A stretch of DNA of 64,000 nucleotides from Oceanimonas sp. GK1 (GCF_000243075.1 NC_016745.1:3117001-3181000); one strand, 5' to 3'; positions 17,806-26,737 are shown, counted from the stretch's first letter. The notes: generated by a model not told the origin, from the letters alone. Numbers and translations: made by a program.

Positions 17806-20393
17806 AAGGCAGTCCGTTCCTGTGGGTAGGTTGCGCCGGCTTTCGGCCAGCGCGGTAAAAAGGATCCCAGCCAGCGCAACAGGGCCAGCAGGGGAGAAAA
17901 CAGCAAGCGCAATTCGGCGGGCAAGAACCGCCACAGGCGGGCATAGCCCCGGGCGCCAACGGCAAATACATCCAGCAAACTTTGCAGCGGGCGCTCCTGC
18001 CCCTGGACCGGCAGCCAGCCCAGCCAGGCATCGGTCCGGGCAAAGGTGCATTGCACAAAATCAATGCGCTGCTCGCGGCTGAGGCTGGCCAGAATAATGC
18101 CGGTTACGCCGTTACGTTCCCGGCTGACCACACCGGGAAAGGCAAAGACCCGCTCGCCCCGGTACAGCACCAGCTCCACTTCGGTGTCCGGTGCCAGGCT
18201 GCCAGCAGCGGGGGCACGAATGGCGACACCGCCATCGGAATAATCCAGCAGGGTGCCTGCCAGCAAGTGACCGCCCGGCAGGCGCAGGGCCGCCGGCAGG
18301 CTGATGGTGACCCGTGGGCTTTGCCGCACTTGGCGAGCCTCGGCGGCAATGGCCACGGCGGCGCCGATGATCAGCAGGTTATAGAACACCCACAGGCAGG
18401 TGATGATTACTGTGCCCTGCTCCATGGCCGGGCCATATACAAAGCGCCATACCCCAACACCCAGCCCGGCCAGGTTCAGCAAGGCCAGCACCAGATAGGG
18501 CCGGGCAATGCGCCAGTCGAACAGGGCCTCAGTCATCAGCCCGCCCTTGGCGGTGACATTGAATTTGCCCTTGGACGGCGCCAGCAAGGCCACAGTAGTG
18601 GGCCGGGCGATATACCAGGCCAGCACGGTTTCATACACCTCGCCCCAGAAGGTTCTGCGATAGCGGCCCTGCATGCGGGCGGCGGTCAGGCTGGAATGCA
18701 TCATGTGCGGCAGCACATACAGCATCAAAAGCGCGGCCGGCGCGTAAATGATGTAGGAATGCAGCAACAAAAAGGCCAGCGGCGCCAGCAGGAACACCAA
18801 CCGGGGCACCCCCGCCAGAAAGTGCAGCATGGCGTTGGCGTAACACAGCCGCTGAAACAGGGTCAGCCCCTTGCCCAGCAAGGGGTTGTCTACCCGAAAT
18901 ATCTGCGCCATGCCCCGGGCCCAGCGAATGCGCTGGCCCACATGGGCCGACAGGCTTTCGGTGGCGAGCCCCGCCGCCTGGGGAATGCGCATATAGGCCG
19001 AGTTCCAGCCCCGTCGGTGCAGACGCAAGGCAGTGTGGGCGTCTTCGGTGACGGTGTCGACGGCAATACCGCCAATTTCTTCCAGGGCGCTGCGCCTGAG
19101 CAAGGCGCAGGAGCCACAGAAAAAGGTGGCATTCCACATGTCGTTGCCATCCTGCACCAGACCATAGAACAGCTCACCTTCGTTGGGCGTGCGCCGGAAC
19201 AGCCCCAGGTTGCGCTCCACCGGATCCGGCGAGAAGAAGTGATGCGGAGTCTGCACCAGCGCCAGCCGTGGGTCCTGCAAAAAACCTCCGGCGGTGAGTT
19301 GCAAAAAAGAGCGCACCGGCACATGGTCGCAGTCGAAGATGGCCACCAGTTCGCCACTGGTTTGCTTTAAGGCATGGTTGAGGTTACCAGCCTTGGCATG
19401 ATTGTGCTCGCTGCGGGCAATGTAGCCCACCCCCGCCTCTTCGGCGAAACGGCGAAACTCCATTCGTCCGCCATCATCGAGAATATAAACCTTCAGCTTG
19501 TCCGCCGGCCAGTCAACGCCCAAAGCAGCGTAAACCGTGGTGCGAACTACCGACAAGGGCTCGTTATAGGTAGGGATCAGCAGGTCCACCGTGGGCCACT
19601 GCGAGGTGTCCTTTGGCAGCGGCACCGGCCGACGCTTGAGCGGCCAGCAGGTTTGTATATAACCCAGCAGTAAAATCAGCCAGGAATAGGTTTCCGCTGC
19701 CAGTAAAATCAGCCCCAAAGTCAGATCCAGACTGTCGTTCCAGTTCAGCGTGGCACTATAGCGCCACCACAGGTAACGACAGGAGATCAGCACCGACAGT
19801 ACTATCATCAGCAGGGTGGGAAAACGCCCGGGCAGCCGCCGTACCGCCATGGCCAGCCCCCACAACAGCACCACAAACACCAGTTGAGCCCCATAGCCAA
19901 AAGGCTGGGTCACCCCCAGCAGCGCCAGCAGCAGCGCCAGCCCCAGCATCAGCCAGAGGGTCAGTTGCCGCTTGCGGCGCCCCCGGTTGCGCCACCAGGT
20001 TCGACTACGTACCGTTCCCGGCGCCGACAGAGTATTTCTCAGTGAGGAAAGCAGTCGCTTGCCCAACTTTCGCCGGCTGCGACCGGCTACGGTACCCATG
20101 CCTTTCAGCCGGCTCCTGCCCCAGGCCATCAGGCTGACGGGGCGCTCCGGCCAGGGCCGCACCAGCAAGAGCCAGCCCCCCTGAATAAGGTAACGCAACG
20201 GGTCTCCGGGCCGCGGCCGCCCCCTGCTCAGGTGAGGCATGGCATGGTCAAGCTGGGCCAGCCAATGCTGCCAGCCCGGTTGCTCCAGGCGCAGCACCAG
20301 CCGGGCCAGTAACCACCACAGCGTCAGCCAGATTGCCGTGGCGCGTGTGCCGCCCTGCCGGCGCAAGTGGTGATAAAGCGCACTCGGGGTCAT
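17802..20393 (-). CDS. bcsA: Cellulose synthase catalytic subunit BcsA
   Basis: BcsA polymerises UDP-glucose into cellulose and passes it through the inner membrane. The 863-residue protein shows the GT2 motifs of a processive synthase: DDG at 306-308, DCDH at 354-357, TED at 449-451 and QRIRW at 487-491. Hydrophobic helices lie on both sides of this domain. A C-terminal PilZ domain follows, with RQSPR (R690/R694) and DYSDGG (717-722), so both c-di-GMP binding motifs are intact and activation by c-di-GMP is expected. The ATG at 20393 shares one base with the bcsQ stop (TGATG); ten further codons upstream are unlikely. Confidence 0.97.
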   Translation of the reverse strand: MTPSALYHHLRRQGGTRATAIWLTLWWLLARLVLRLEQPGWQHWLAQLDHAMPHLSRGRPRPGDPLRYLIQGGWLLLVRPWPERPVSLMAWGRSRLKGMGTVAGRSRRKLGKRLLSSLRNTLSAPGTVRSRTWWRNRGRRKRQLTLWLMLGLALLLALLGVTQPFGYGAQLVFVVLLWGLAMAVRRLPGRFPTLLMIVLSVLISCRYLWWRYSATLNWNDSLDLTLGLILLAAETYSWLILLLGYIQTCWPLKRRPVPLPKDTSQWPTVDLLIPTYNEPLSVVRTTVYAALGVDWPADKLKVYILDDGGRMEFRRFAEEAGVGYIARSEHNHAKAGNLNHALKQTSGELVAIFDCDHVPVRSFLQLTAGGFLQDPRLALVQTPHHFFSPDPVERNLGLFRRTPNEGELFYGLVQDGNDMWNATFFCGSCALLRRSALEEIGGIAVDTVTEDAHTALRLHRRGWNSAYMRIPQAAGLATESLSAHVGQRIRWARGMAQIFRVDNPLLGKGLTLFQRLCYANAMLHFLAGVPRLVFLLAPLAFLLLHSYIIYAPAALLMLYVLPHMMHSSLTAARMQGRYRRTFWGEVYETVLAWYIARPTTVALLAPSKGKFNVTAKGGLMTEALFDWRIARPYLVLALLNLAGLGVGVWRFVYGPAMEQGTVIITCLWVFYNLLIIGAAVAIAAEARQVRQSPRVTISLPAALRLPGGHLLAGTLLDYSDGGVAIRAPAAGSLAPDTEVELVLYRGERVFAFPGVVSRERNGVTGIILASLSREQRIDFVQCTFARTDAWLGWLPVQGQERPLQSLLDVFAVGARGYARLWRFLPAELRLLFSPLLALLRWLGSFLPRWPKAGATYPQERTAL

Positions 20394-21109
20394 CACAGCC
20401 GCTCCCGTCTGGCCATGCACCATGCCGCCAGGCTGTCTGCAGTGATGGCATTTTGGCTTTGCGGCGCATAGGCCCCCAGCGGCAGCTTGTGCGCCAGGGC
20501 TTCGGCGGTCGCTTCATCCCGGTGCATGGTCAGCGGCAACAAGCGATCGGCAAATTGTTGCCGCCATAGCAACAATACATCTTGCTGCAGCCGGCTGGCG
20601 GGGTCAAAGCGGTTGACCAGCAGCCAGTGCCTGGAAGGCTGAGCCTGCAGCAACACGTGACAGGCAGCATCGGCATTCACCACCTGAATGCTTAAATCCG
20701 GCTGCAGGCTGCGCGTCTGGGCAAGTGCGTCATGTGGGGAGTCAAATAACACCCAGTCAAAACCGGCCAGCAGCCGGTTCATGCGCCGGTTCCACTCCCC
20801 TGGATGATTACGCAACCACAGCGCCAGCCGCTCCCGTTCCTGCACACTGGTATGGCCATAAGGCAACAGGCACAATCCAGGTTGCAGCTCTACCGCCTGA
20901 GCTCGCCAGTCGGCGCTTTCCACATGGGTACGAGCCCAGCCCTGCCGGCGGCTGATGGGCTGCTCAAAATGCAGGCCCAGCATATTGGCAGAGGACAAGT
21001 CTACCAGTAATACTCGCTGCTCCAGCCGGTGCAGGGCATGGGCCAGCGCCGCCAGCATGGTGGTACTGCCGGTGCCGCCGCGAATGCCGCTGACGCAGAC
21101 CAGTTTCAT
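20393..21109 (-). CDS. bcsQ: Cellulose synthase accessory ATPase BcsQ (MinD/ParA-like)
   Basis: A 238-residue member of the ParA/MinD ATPase superfamily. BcsQ localises the cellulose synthase at the cell pole and is essential for assembly in E. coli. The N-terminal GIRGGTGSTT loop has the GG-G-TT pattern of BcsQ rather than a standard Lys-containing P-loop. RRQGWARTHVESADWRAQ matches the family's RRQGWAR segment. LLPYGHTS and DWVLFDSPHD follow at the expected places. It overlaps bcsR (ATGA) upstream and bcsA (TGATG) downstream, so the three are translationally coupled. Confidence 0.94.
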   Translation of the reverse strand: MKLVCVSGIRGGTGSTTMLAALAHALHRLEQRVLLVDLSSANMLGLHFEQPISRRQGWARTHVESADWRAQAVELQPGLCLLPYGHTSVQERERLALWLRNHPGEWNRRMNRLLAGFDWVLFDSPHDALAQTRSLQPDLSIQVVNADAACHVLLQAQPSRHWLLVNRFDPASRLQQDVLLLWRQQFADRLLPLTMHRDEATAEALAHKLPLGAYAPQSQNAITADSLAAWCMARRERL

Positions 21110-21318
21110 ATATCGGCCTCATATCTTGTGTCGGCAGAAGGCTGCCCTCCGGTCAGTTCAGCCAGTTCGGCCAGCAGAGGCCAGCGCCGCAAGGCCTGCT
21201 CCAGTGCCTGTTCATCAGCAATGTTCCTGTGCTCCCATTGCCCCAGTTGGCGACACAGCAACAAGGTATCGTCTGCCGATCTGACCGATTCGCTCAGTTT
21301 GTCGGGTATGGTAGCCAT
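21106..21318 (-). CDS. bcsR: Cellulose biosynthesis regulator BcsR
   Basis: A 70-residue protein. The C-terminal part EQALEQALRRWPLLAELAEL closely resembles the LAAALKRWPLLAEF block of E. coli BcsR (YhjR). BcsR forms a complex with BcsQ and supports assembly of the synthase. GAGGAGAG precedes its ATG by about 7 bases. Its start lies inside the last 25 bases of bcsG and its end overlaps bcsQ by 4 bases. The small size and overlaps make it easy to miss. Confidence 0.9.
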   Translation of the reverse strand: MATIPDKLSESVRSADDTLLLCRQLGQWEHRNIADEQALEQALRRWPLLAELAELTGGQPSADTRYEADI

Positions 21319-22883
21319 TTTCCGCTCTCCTCAAGCTTCACAAAGGCTTTTCCCTGCTGTTGCATCACCAGGGTGCCGGCGTTTTCCGCTATCCACTCTG
21401 TTTCGGGCAGACTGGCCGTCAGAGCGCGCCAATCCGGGACGCCGCCCTCCGTTATCTGTTGCCGGTACAACCGGGCTACCAGCTCCGCCAGCGACAAATA
21501 ACTACTGGTTTGAGTAATATGCAGAGGAACGGTATTGGTCGTATCCATACCAAAAAATTTGATGCCCACCGGCACATGGGTAATGGCCGGTGCCGGCAGC
21601 TCACGCATACCGGCTATCTGCATGCGATCCCCATGCAGGTTGGCACCGTGCTCAGGCACCAGCACCACCATCACCCGCCGGCCGCTTTGCTCCAGCCGAT
21701 CAAAAAAAACGTCAAGATCATCAAACAACTGCTCGAGTCGTGCCTGATAAGGGGCCGGCTGTGTGCCACCATCGGCCAGCACCCAGCGATTGCCATCGTG
21801 CAGACTGGTGCTGTTGTAATAAAGAGCACGGCCGCCTTCTCCCTGCTGCAACCGCTGCTGCCACCAGCGGTTGAGCACATCGGCATCGCGCCGAATGGGA
21901 GCACCATCAAAACCGATAAGGTAACGTGGCAGCCCCTGAGGCCCCACTGTCGGTTGCCCCAGGCCGCCCTGACGTTGTACTTCACCCAGAAAATCATCGA
22001 ACTGGCCGTTATGGTTCAGTGCCAGGTCGGTGCCAAACCCCAGGTTACGTAGGTTTTCCATCAGCATGCACTGCTGCGGGGCCGGCTCAAACAGACTCTG
22101 GTGGCTGCCCTGACCGCAGCCGGCCCGCAGCAGCCGAATCGCCGCCGGGCCACTGTATGAGGTCGCCGAGTTAAAGCGATCAAAAACAAGATCCAGACGT
22201 GCAAACAGGGCATGGTTTGTCAGGCCCGTCTCCTGCAAATCATCCCAGGACAGGGAGCAGATATTCAGCATCAACAGATCGAAAGGCGCGCTGCTGGCCG
22301 ATGATGGAGGGAAATTCGCAACAAGCGTCTGCTGCTTTTGGTAAAAGGTCTGCAGTTGCGTATCAAGGGGCATGGCCGGGGCGGCCGCCGGCTCGGAGGC
22401 GACGACCAGATCATGGGCCGACGACTCCTGCTGGTACAGCAGGGGCTGCAGTGCCAACCAGCCAAGCCCCGCCAGGGTCAGGGTGGTAAAACGAATCCAG
22501 TGTTGCAAATACAGGTAGACCACCGACGCCACCAGCAGGCCGCCCAGCAACTGCCAGTTAATAAAGCGTCCAGTCAGCTCCAGCAGATAATCGGCGGTAA
22601 AATCGGCCACGCCGGGCTGGGCCAACAACCGCGAAAACGGTGGCAGCCAGCTGTCCTGATAAAGCAATGCCAAGGCCAGCGGCAAGGCCAGCAATAGCCG
22701 CAAGCGGGGTAACCAACGTCCGGACAGGGGCAACAACAAAAATGCTGCCAGCGCCAGGTTGGGCAAGGGTTGCAAGTTCAAATAGCCTTGCCACAACAAC
22801 AACAACTTGACGATAAAATACAAGTTCCAGTGGCTCAGCCCAGGCCAACGCAGTGGCGGCCTAGTGGTAGCGTCAGCTTTCAC
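21294..22883 (-). CDS. bcsG: Cellulose phosphoethanolamine transferase BcsG
   Basis: BcsG is the inner-membrane enzyme that transfers phosphoethanolamine from phospholipid to cellulose. I start it at GTG 22883, preceded by AAGGAG, giving 529 residues; an earlier GTG lacks such a site and lies deep inside bcsF. Four or five membrane helices (to about 155) precede the alkaline-phosphatase-like periplasmic domain. The TSYSGPA motif (241-247) contains the predicted nucleophile serine. Cys209 (NICSLSWDD) and Cys256 (RAGCGQG) correspond to the disulphide and metal-site region. PEHGANL further on supplies the Glu-His zinc ligands. The enzyme therefore looks intact, and the cellulose is probably modified. 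Confidence 0.94.
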   Translation of the reverse strand: MKADATTRPPLRWPGLSHWNLYFIVKLLLLWQGYLNLQPLPNLALAAFLLLPLSGRWLPRLRLLLALPLALALLYQDSWLPPFSRLLAQPGVADFTADYLLELTGRFINWQLLGGLLVASVVYLYLQHWIRFTTLTLAGLGWLALQPLLYQQESSAHDLVVASEPAAAPAMPLDTQLQTFYQKQQTLVANFPPSSASSAPFDLLMLNICSLSWDDLQETGLTNHALFARLDLVFDRFNSATSYSGPAAIRLLRAGCGQGSHQSLFEPAPQQCMLMENLRNLGFGTDLALNHNGQFDDFLGEVQRQGGLGQPTVGPQGLPRYLIGFDGAPIRRDADVLNRWWQQRLQQGEGGRALYYNSTSLHDGNRWVLADGGTQPAPYQARLEQLFDDLDVFFDRLEQSGRRVMVVLVPEHGANLHGDRMQIAGMRELPAPAITHVPVGIKFFGMDTTNTVPLHITQTSSYLSLAELVARLYRQQITEGGVPDWRALTASLPETEWIAENAGTLVMQQQGKAFVKLEESGKWLPYPTN

Positions 22884-23055
22884 GATGGCTCTCCTTGCGT
22901 AATACCCAGCGCACACCGACTCGTTTCAAATAGCGGTTGGGTAATAACAGATCGATCAGCGCCAGAACAGCACGCCCTGTCCGTGCCAGCAGCCACCAGC
23001 CAATCAGGGCCAGCAGGCCGCTCAACAGGGCCAACTGCCATATATCCGTGTACAT
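22873..23055 (-). CDS. bcsF: BcsF small membrane protein
   Basis: A 60-residue protein with one N-terminal membrane helix (about 5-25) and a basic C-terminal tail (NRYLKRVGVRWVLRKE). E. coli BcsF (63 residues) has the same plan; it recruits BcsE to the membrane and links it to BcsG. Its ATG follows the bcsE stop directly (TGAATG), and its end overlaps bcsG by 11 bases. Sequence identity to E. coli is low, so the call leans on size, topology and exact gene order. Confidence 0.85.
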   Translation of the reverse strand: MYTDIWQLALLSGLLALIGWWLLARTGRAVLALIDLLLPNRYLKRVGVRWVLRKESHRES

Positions 23056-24558
23056 TCAGCCTTCCCGTGCTTCCAAAAAAACAGGCTTGCTGTCAAAGTG
23101 CCTGTTATTATTAACTTTCTCAATATTCAACGAGGTCGCCGATGTGATCTCGGGTAGGGTATCATCCTGCTCAAAGCGTGCCTGAGGCAGCTCCTCGGTA
23201 TCACTAAATATCCGGCATTCGCTGAACAACTCAGGCCAAGGCAACCGGCAGATATTGCCCAGTGCGGCTTCCCGCATTTCATTGGGGCAGGCAAACAAAA
23301 ACAAATAAACACAATCATCCACCAGGCAGGCCAGATCTCCCTGACGACGCAGGTTCAGCTGGCTCAGACACAATTCCGTACTCAGGCCGCTACGCAGCGG
23401 CAAGGCCAGCAGCTGATGATCTGCCTCACCGCTGCTGGCACGAAACACCGCATCGGACTGTGCGTAAAATGCGCTCGGGCTGAGCAAGCCGCTGGCCGCC
23501 GGCGGCCGGTAGCGCAACAGGAGTTCATGCAGATTGTCCACCCAGGGGCGGTGCCAGCGCTGCCCGTGCAAACAGCTCAGCAGGCCCATAAATTGCGCAT
23601 GGGACAAACCGGAAGGAATAATCAGGTTGGCACCGCAGTGCAGCAGCAGCTCCTGCTCCGCATTCCGTAGGCAGGGGCGCAGCTTGCGAATGGCCAGCCG
23701 AAGGCAGGGCCCCCGCTGACTGCGCAGCCGGTGCAGTTGTTGCGCCAGCTCCGGCACTTCTTCGTTATGGCTCACCGCCGCCACCAGGGTACCCTCGGTG
23801 GCGGTCAGCGCTGCCTGCCAGAACTTCTCATCTTGTTCTACTGTTCGCCAGCCGGCGGCTGGTGGCGGCATTCGCTCCAGCGCCCTCTGCTGGATCAGTA
23901 CCCCCTCCGCTTCATGCAGACTGTCGCTTTGCCAGGTGACTGCCGGCCGCACAGCAAAGCGCTCGCGTTCAAGCTGCAGTGTGTATTCTGTCCCTGCCAG
24001 CCAGCCCAGCCGGTTGTGCCAGCCTTCTACCACCAGGCGGACGCCGCCATCGTTGCGCTCCAACCTGAGCAAACCGGAAAGGCGGTTAGCCAGCGCTCCA
24101 GGCAGCACCCGTTCCTGGCCATGACAAAACACCACTATCGCCACTCCCCGGCGCTCGGCCCAAGCCTGCATGGTCTGGACCCAGGCGGTTACTTTACCGC
24201 CCAGTGCCGCCACCCGTCCGGCGGGCAGCAGCACCATCAGCAAACCGGCTCGAACTCCGGCCCGGCGCAGCTCGGTTGGCAGCCGCTTCAGCTCGGCGCC
24301 ACGGCGCCCGGCGGCCAGCGTAAACAGCGCCATGTGTTCGGGGCCGGCCTCGGCAGGCAGTGCCTGCAACAAGGCTTCTCGTTCATCGGCCGGTGCCACC
24401 AGGGTGGTTTGCTGCGCAAACGGCAGCCCGATAATCAGCTGTCTTGCCAGCCGCAGCATGTCGTCATGCCGGACCACCGACAGCCAGTGCAGGCCCGCCA
24501 TGGTCAGCAGGCTCGCCTCGCGGGGCAGGCGGTCAATAGCCAGGTTAAGTGAAAACAT
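23056..24558 (-). CDS. bcsE: c-di-GMP-binding cellulose regulator BcsE
   Basis: BcsE is a cytoplasmic c-di-GMP receptor with a GIL domain and is needed for maximal cellulose production. This 500-residue protein has degenerate receiver-like and NTPase-like N-terminal parts and a C-terminal GIL domain. RQGD in LNLRRQGDLACLVDD fits the RxGD ligand motif of GIL domains. I prefer the ATG at 24558, which has GGAG nine bases upstream, over a GTG ten codons earlier with no site. It is the first gene of the cellulose operon here, whereas in E. coli bcsEFG is divergent from bcsRQABZC. Confidence 0.92.
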   Translation of the reverse strand: MFSLNLAIDRLPREASLLTMAGLHWLSVVRHDDMLRLARQLIIGLPFAQQTTLVAPADEREALLQALPAEAGPEHMALFTLAAGRRGAELKRLPTELRRAGVRAGLLMVLLPAGRVAALGGKVTAWVQTMQAWAERRGVAIVVFCHGQERVLPGALANRLSGLLRLERNDGGVRLVVEGWHNRLGWLAGTEYTLQLERERFAVRPAVTWQSDSLHEAEGVLIQQRALERMPPPAAGWRTVEQDEKFWQAALTATEGTLVAAVSHNEEVPELAQQLHRLRSQRGPCLRLAIRKLRPCLRNAEQELLLHCGANLIIPSGLSHAQFMGLLSCLHGQRWHRPWVDNLHELLLRYRPPAASGLLSPSAFYAQSDAVFRASSGEADHQLLALPLRSGLSTELCLSQLNLRRQGDLACLVDDCVYLFLFACPNEMREAALGNICRLPWPELFSECRIFSDTEELPQARFEQDDTLPEITSATSLNIEKVNNNRHFDSKPVFLEAREG

Positions 24559-24690
24559 GGTGTCGAGCTCCGTCAATGAGGCTGGCACTGCTCACGAGAA
24601 GAAAAAGGAATCAATTGAGACTCAATGTATGCATTTTGGGGAACAGAATCCAGCCCGGCCGGAAATAGACACACCTACAGTGAACATGCG

Positions 24691-24761
24691 GATACCACCT
24701 TGGTATCAAGGCGGCGATATTTTATGCGTTCTCATCCTTTATTGCACTTTGTTTAAACAAA
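24691..24761. promoter_or_regulatory. Dyads in the cellulose operon leader region
   Basis: The 220-base gap before bcsE holds two overlapping dyads, GATACC-N5-GGTATC (24691-24707) and CCTTG-N4-CAAGG (24698-24711), and a perfect 14-base palindrome TTTGTTTAAACAAA (24748-24761). This is the only place for a promoter of the nine-gene operon unless it is read from the regulator upstream. The sites could be operators; no -35/-10 pair stood out. Confidence 0.4.
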
Positions 24762-24778
24762 CTCAGGCGACTCTGTGT

Positions 24779-25531
24779 TCACTGCCGACTTTCCACTCGA
24801 ATGCGCACGGCGTCGTGGCGCCAGATTTCACGGTCACAGTCGATCACCCGATCGTACTGATCGTAATTGATGCGGTTCACCGCCAGCACCGGGCTGCCCG
24901 GCGCCAGGTTCAGCGTCCGCGCCGCTTCTCCCCGGGCCGCCGTGGGGCAGATATCAAAGCGCGAACGGCCGTACTCCAGCCCGTAATCCCGCCGGTAAAG
25001 GGCGGTCAGCGACTGGCTCAGATCCTGCTGTGCAATGCCCGGAAACAGCTCGGGGCGCAGAAAATGCTCCACATAGAGCACGGTACGGCCGTCGATACGC
25101 CGCGCCCGGCAAATACGGAGCAACCGGCTCAGGGGGGAAAGGCCCATCTCCGCCACCAGCTCGCAGGGCGCCACCACCGTCTCGCAGGCCAGCACCTCTG
25201 TCTGGGCCTGGCGCTGCTGGGCGCGCACCAGCTCGTGAAAATGAGAACGGCTGACCGGGTTGTATTCCAGCCGGGGCAGCGACACAAACCAGCCGCGTCG
25301 CTCTTCCCGGTAAATCAGCCCCTCGGCTTCCAGCATCGACAGTGCGTCTTTTACCGTAATGCGGGTGGTATCAAACAGGGTGGCCAGCTCCCGCTCGGCG
25401 GGCAGCTTGTGTCCGGGGGCCAGGGTGGCGGCGGCAATTTGCCGGCGCAGGGTATCAATGATCAGGGCATTCAGGGATGAAGTCGTCAAAATCGTACGTG
25501 GACTGGTCCAGGAAATGGGTAGCGCCAGCAT
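24779..25531 (-). CDS. GntR/UTRA transcriptional regulator of the organophosphorus uptake operon
   Basis: A 250-residue regulator with a GntR winged helix (about residues 20-85: LPAERELATLFDTTRITVKDAL is its core) and a C-terminal UTRA ligand domain (about 95-245). It resembles the HutC/PhnF subgroup, including PhnR regulators of 2-aminoethylphosphonate uptake. The ATG at 25531 has no good ribosome binding site, and a start at a TTG further in is possible. It is divergent from an ABC operon across a region of repeated TGACA/TGTCA half-sites. It probably represses that operon until the imported ligand, or a product of it, is bound. Confidence 0.85.
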   Translation of the reverse strand: MLALPISWTSPRTILTTSSLNALIIDTLRRQIAAATLAPGHKLPAERELATLFDTTRITVKDALSMLEAEGLIYREERRGWFVSLPRLEYNPVSRSHFHELVRAQQRQAQTEVLACETVVAPCELVAEMGLSPLSRLLRICRARRIDGRTVLYVEHFLRPELFPGIAQQDLSQSLTALYRRDYGLEYGRSRFDICPTAARGEAARTLNLAPGSPVLAVNRINYDQYDRVIDCDREIWRHDAVRIRVESRQ

Positions 25532-25542
25532 GGCGAGTCAAG

Positions 25543-25641
25543 ATGACACCGCCATGACAGCAGCGGGCGATATTTCCATCAAGCCGCCGCAAAACTGCCA
25601 CGCAACTGTCGCCTCGCTGTAGCCTCACTGTCATCTGTCCC
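25543..25641. repeat. Helically phased short repeats between the GntR gene and the ABC operon
   Basis: ATGACA occurs at 25543 and 25554, exactly 11 bases apart. CTGT occurs at 25606, 25617 and 25628, again at 11-base steps, with CGCCTC/AGCCTC spacers. CTGTCAT at 25628-25634 is the exact reverse complement of ATGACAG at 25554-25560. Such one-turn phasing on both flanks of a divergent promoter is typical of operator arrays. The GntR-family protein encoded alongside is the obvious candidate ligand. Confidence 0.5.
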
Positions 25642-25688
25642 GCCTAGCATGAGTTCGAACCTGACCTAGTCCAGAGGACACCACACTC

Positions 25689-26735
25689 ATGAAACAGTTG
25701 TTCACCGCAAGTCTGCTTACCCTGGCCCTGGGCACCACCGCCCAGGCCACCGATCTCAGCGAACTGGAAGCCAAGGCCCGGGCCGAAGGCCAGGTCAACA
25801 GCGTCGGCATGCCCGACAGCTGGGCCAACTGGAAGGATACCTGGCGGGATCTGGGTAACCGGTACGGCCTGAAGCACCAGGACACCGACATGAGCTCGGC
25901 CCAGGAAATCGCCAAGTTCGCCGCCGAAAAAGAGGATGCCACCGCCGACATCGGTGACGTGGGCGCCGCCTTTGCCCCCATCGCCGTGCAGCAGGGCGTG
26001 ACTCAAGCCTACAAACCCTCCACCTGGAGCGAGATCCCCGACTGGGCCAAGGATGCCGACGGCCACTGGATGCTGGGCTACACCGGCACCATCGCCTTTA
26101 TCGTCAACAACGAGCTGGTAAAAAAGGTGCCTACCTCCTGGGCGGATTTGCGCGACGGCGACTATCAGGTCACCGTGGGGGATGTGGGCGTGGCCGCTCA
26201 GGCCAACAGCGCCATTCTGGCCGCCGCCTTTGCCCTGGGTGGGGACGAGTCCAACCTGGCCCCGGCCCTGGATCTGTTCGCGGATCTGGCCCGCCAGGGC
26301 CGGCTGTCGCCGGTGGACACCACTATCGCCAACCTGGAAAAAGGCGAAATTGAAATGGCGGTGCTGTGGGACTTCAACGCCCTCAACTACCGGGATCAAA
26401 TCGACCGGGATCGCTTTACCGTGGTGATCCCCTCAGACGGATCCCTGATCTCCGGCTATGCCACCATCATCAACAAGTACGCCAAGCACCCCAACGCCGC
26501 CAAGCTGGCGCGGGAGTACATTCTGAGCGACGCGGGCCAGATCAACCTGGCCCGGGGCTATGCCCGCCCCATTCGCAGTAACGTCACCCTGCCCGACGAC
26601 GTGCAGGCCAAGCTGCTGCCCAACGAGATGTACGCCAATGCCCGCCCCATTGCCGACTTCGGCACCTGGGAGCAAAGCACCAAGCGCCTGCCGCGCCAGT
26701 GGCAGACCGAGGTGTTGGTGCACCAGCAGAGGTAA
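25689..26735 (+). CDS. ABC transporter periplasmic substrate-binding protein
   Basis: A 348-residue secreted protein with a signal peptide (residues 1-20, TTAQA) and a PotD/AfuA-type bilobed binding fold (VNSVGMPDSWANWKDTWRDL at about 35-55, DIGDVGAAFAPIAVQQG at about 95, YTGTIAFIVNN at about 137). Members of this group bind 2-aminoethylphosphonate, polyamines, iron or sugars. The two downstream permeases, ATPase, phosphodiesterase-like and phosphatase-like genes favour a phosphorus-containing ligand. It is the first gene of a six-gene operon, divergent from the GntR regulator. The ligand cannot be read directly. Confidence 0.86.
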   Translation: MKQLFTASLLTLALGTTAQATDLSELEAKARAEGQVNSVGMPDSWANWKDTWRDLGNRYGLKHQDTDMSSAQEIAKFAAEKEDATADIGDVGAAFAPIAVQQGVTQAYKPSTWSEIPDWAKDADGHWMLGYTGTIAFIVNNELVKKVPTSWADLRDGDYQVTVGDVGVAAQANSAILAAAFALGGDESNLAPALDLFADLARQGRLSPVDTTIANLEKGEIEMAVLWDFNALNYRDQIDRDRFTVVIPSDGSLISGYATIINKYAKHPNAAKLAREYILSDAGQINLARGYARPIRSNVTLPDDVQAKLLPNEMYANARPIADFGTWEQSTKRLPRQWQTEVLVHQQR

Positions 26736-26737
26736 GC

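Noticed and set aside
17982-19370. A 462-codon open frame on the plus strand opposite bcsA
   Set aside because: It lies wholly antisense to a well-supported gene, has a Gln/His/Gly-rich composition typical of reverse frames in GC-rich DNA, and has no ribosome binding site or family features.
24570-24600. A sigma-54 promoter near bcsE based on TGGCAC
   Set aside because: TGGCAC is present on the plus strand but the TTGC element at the required distance is missing, and the orientation is away from bcsE.
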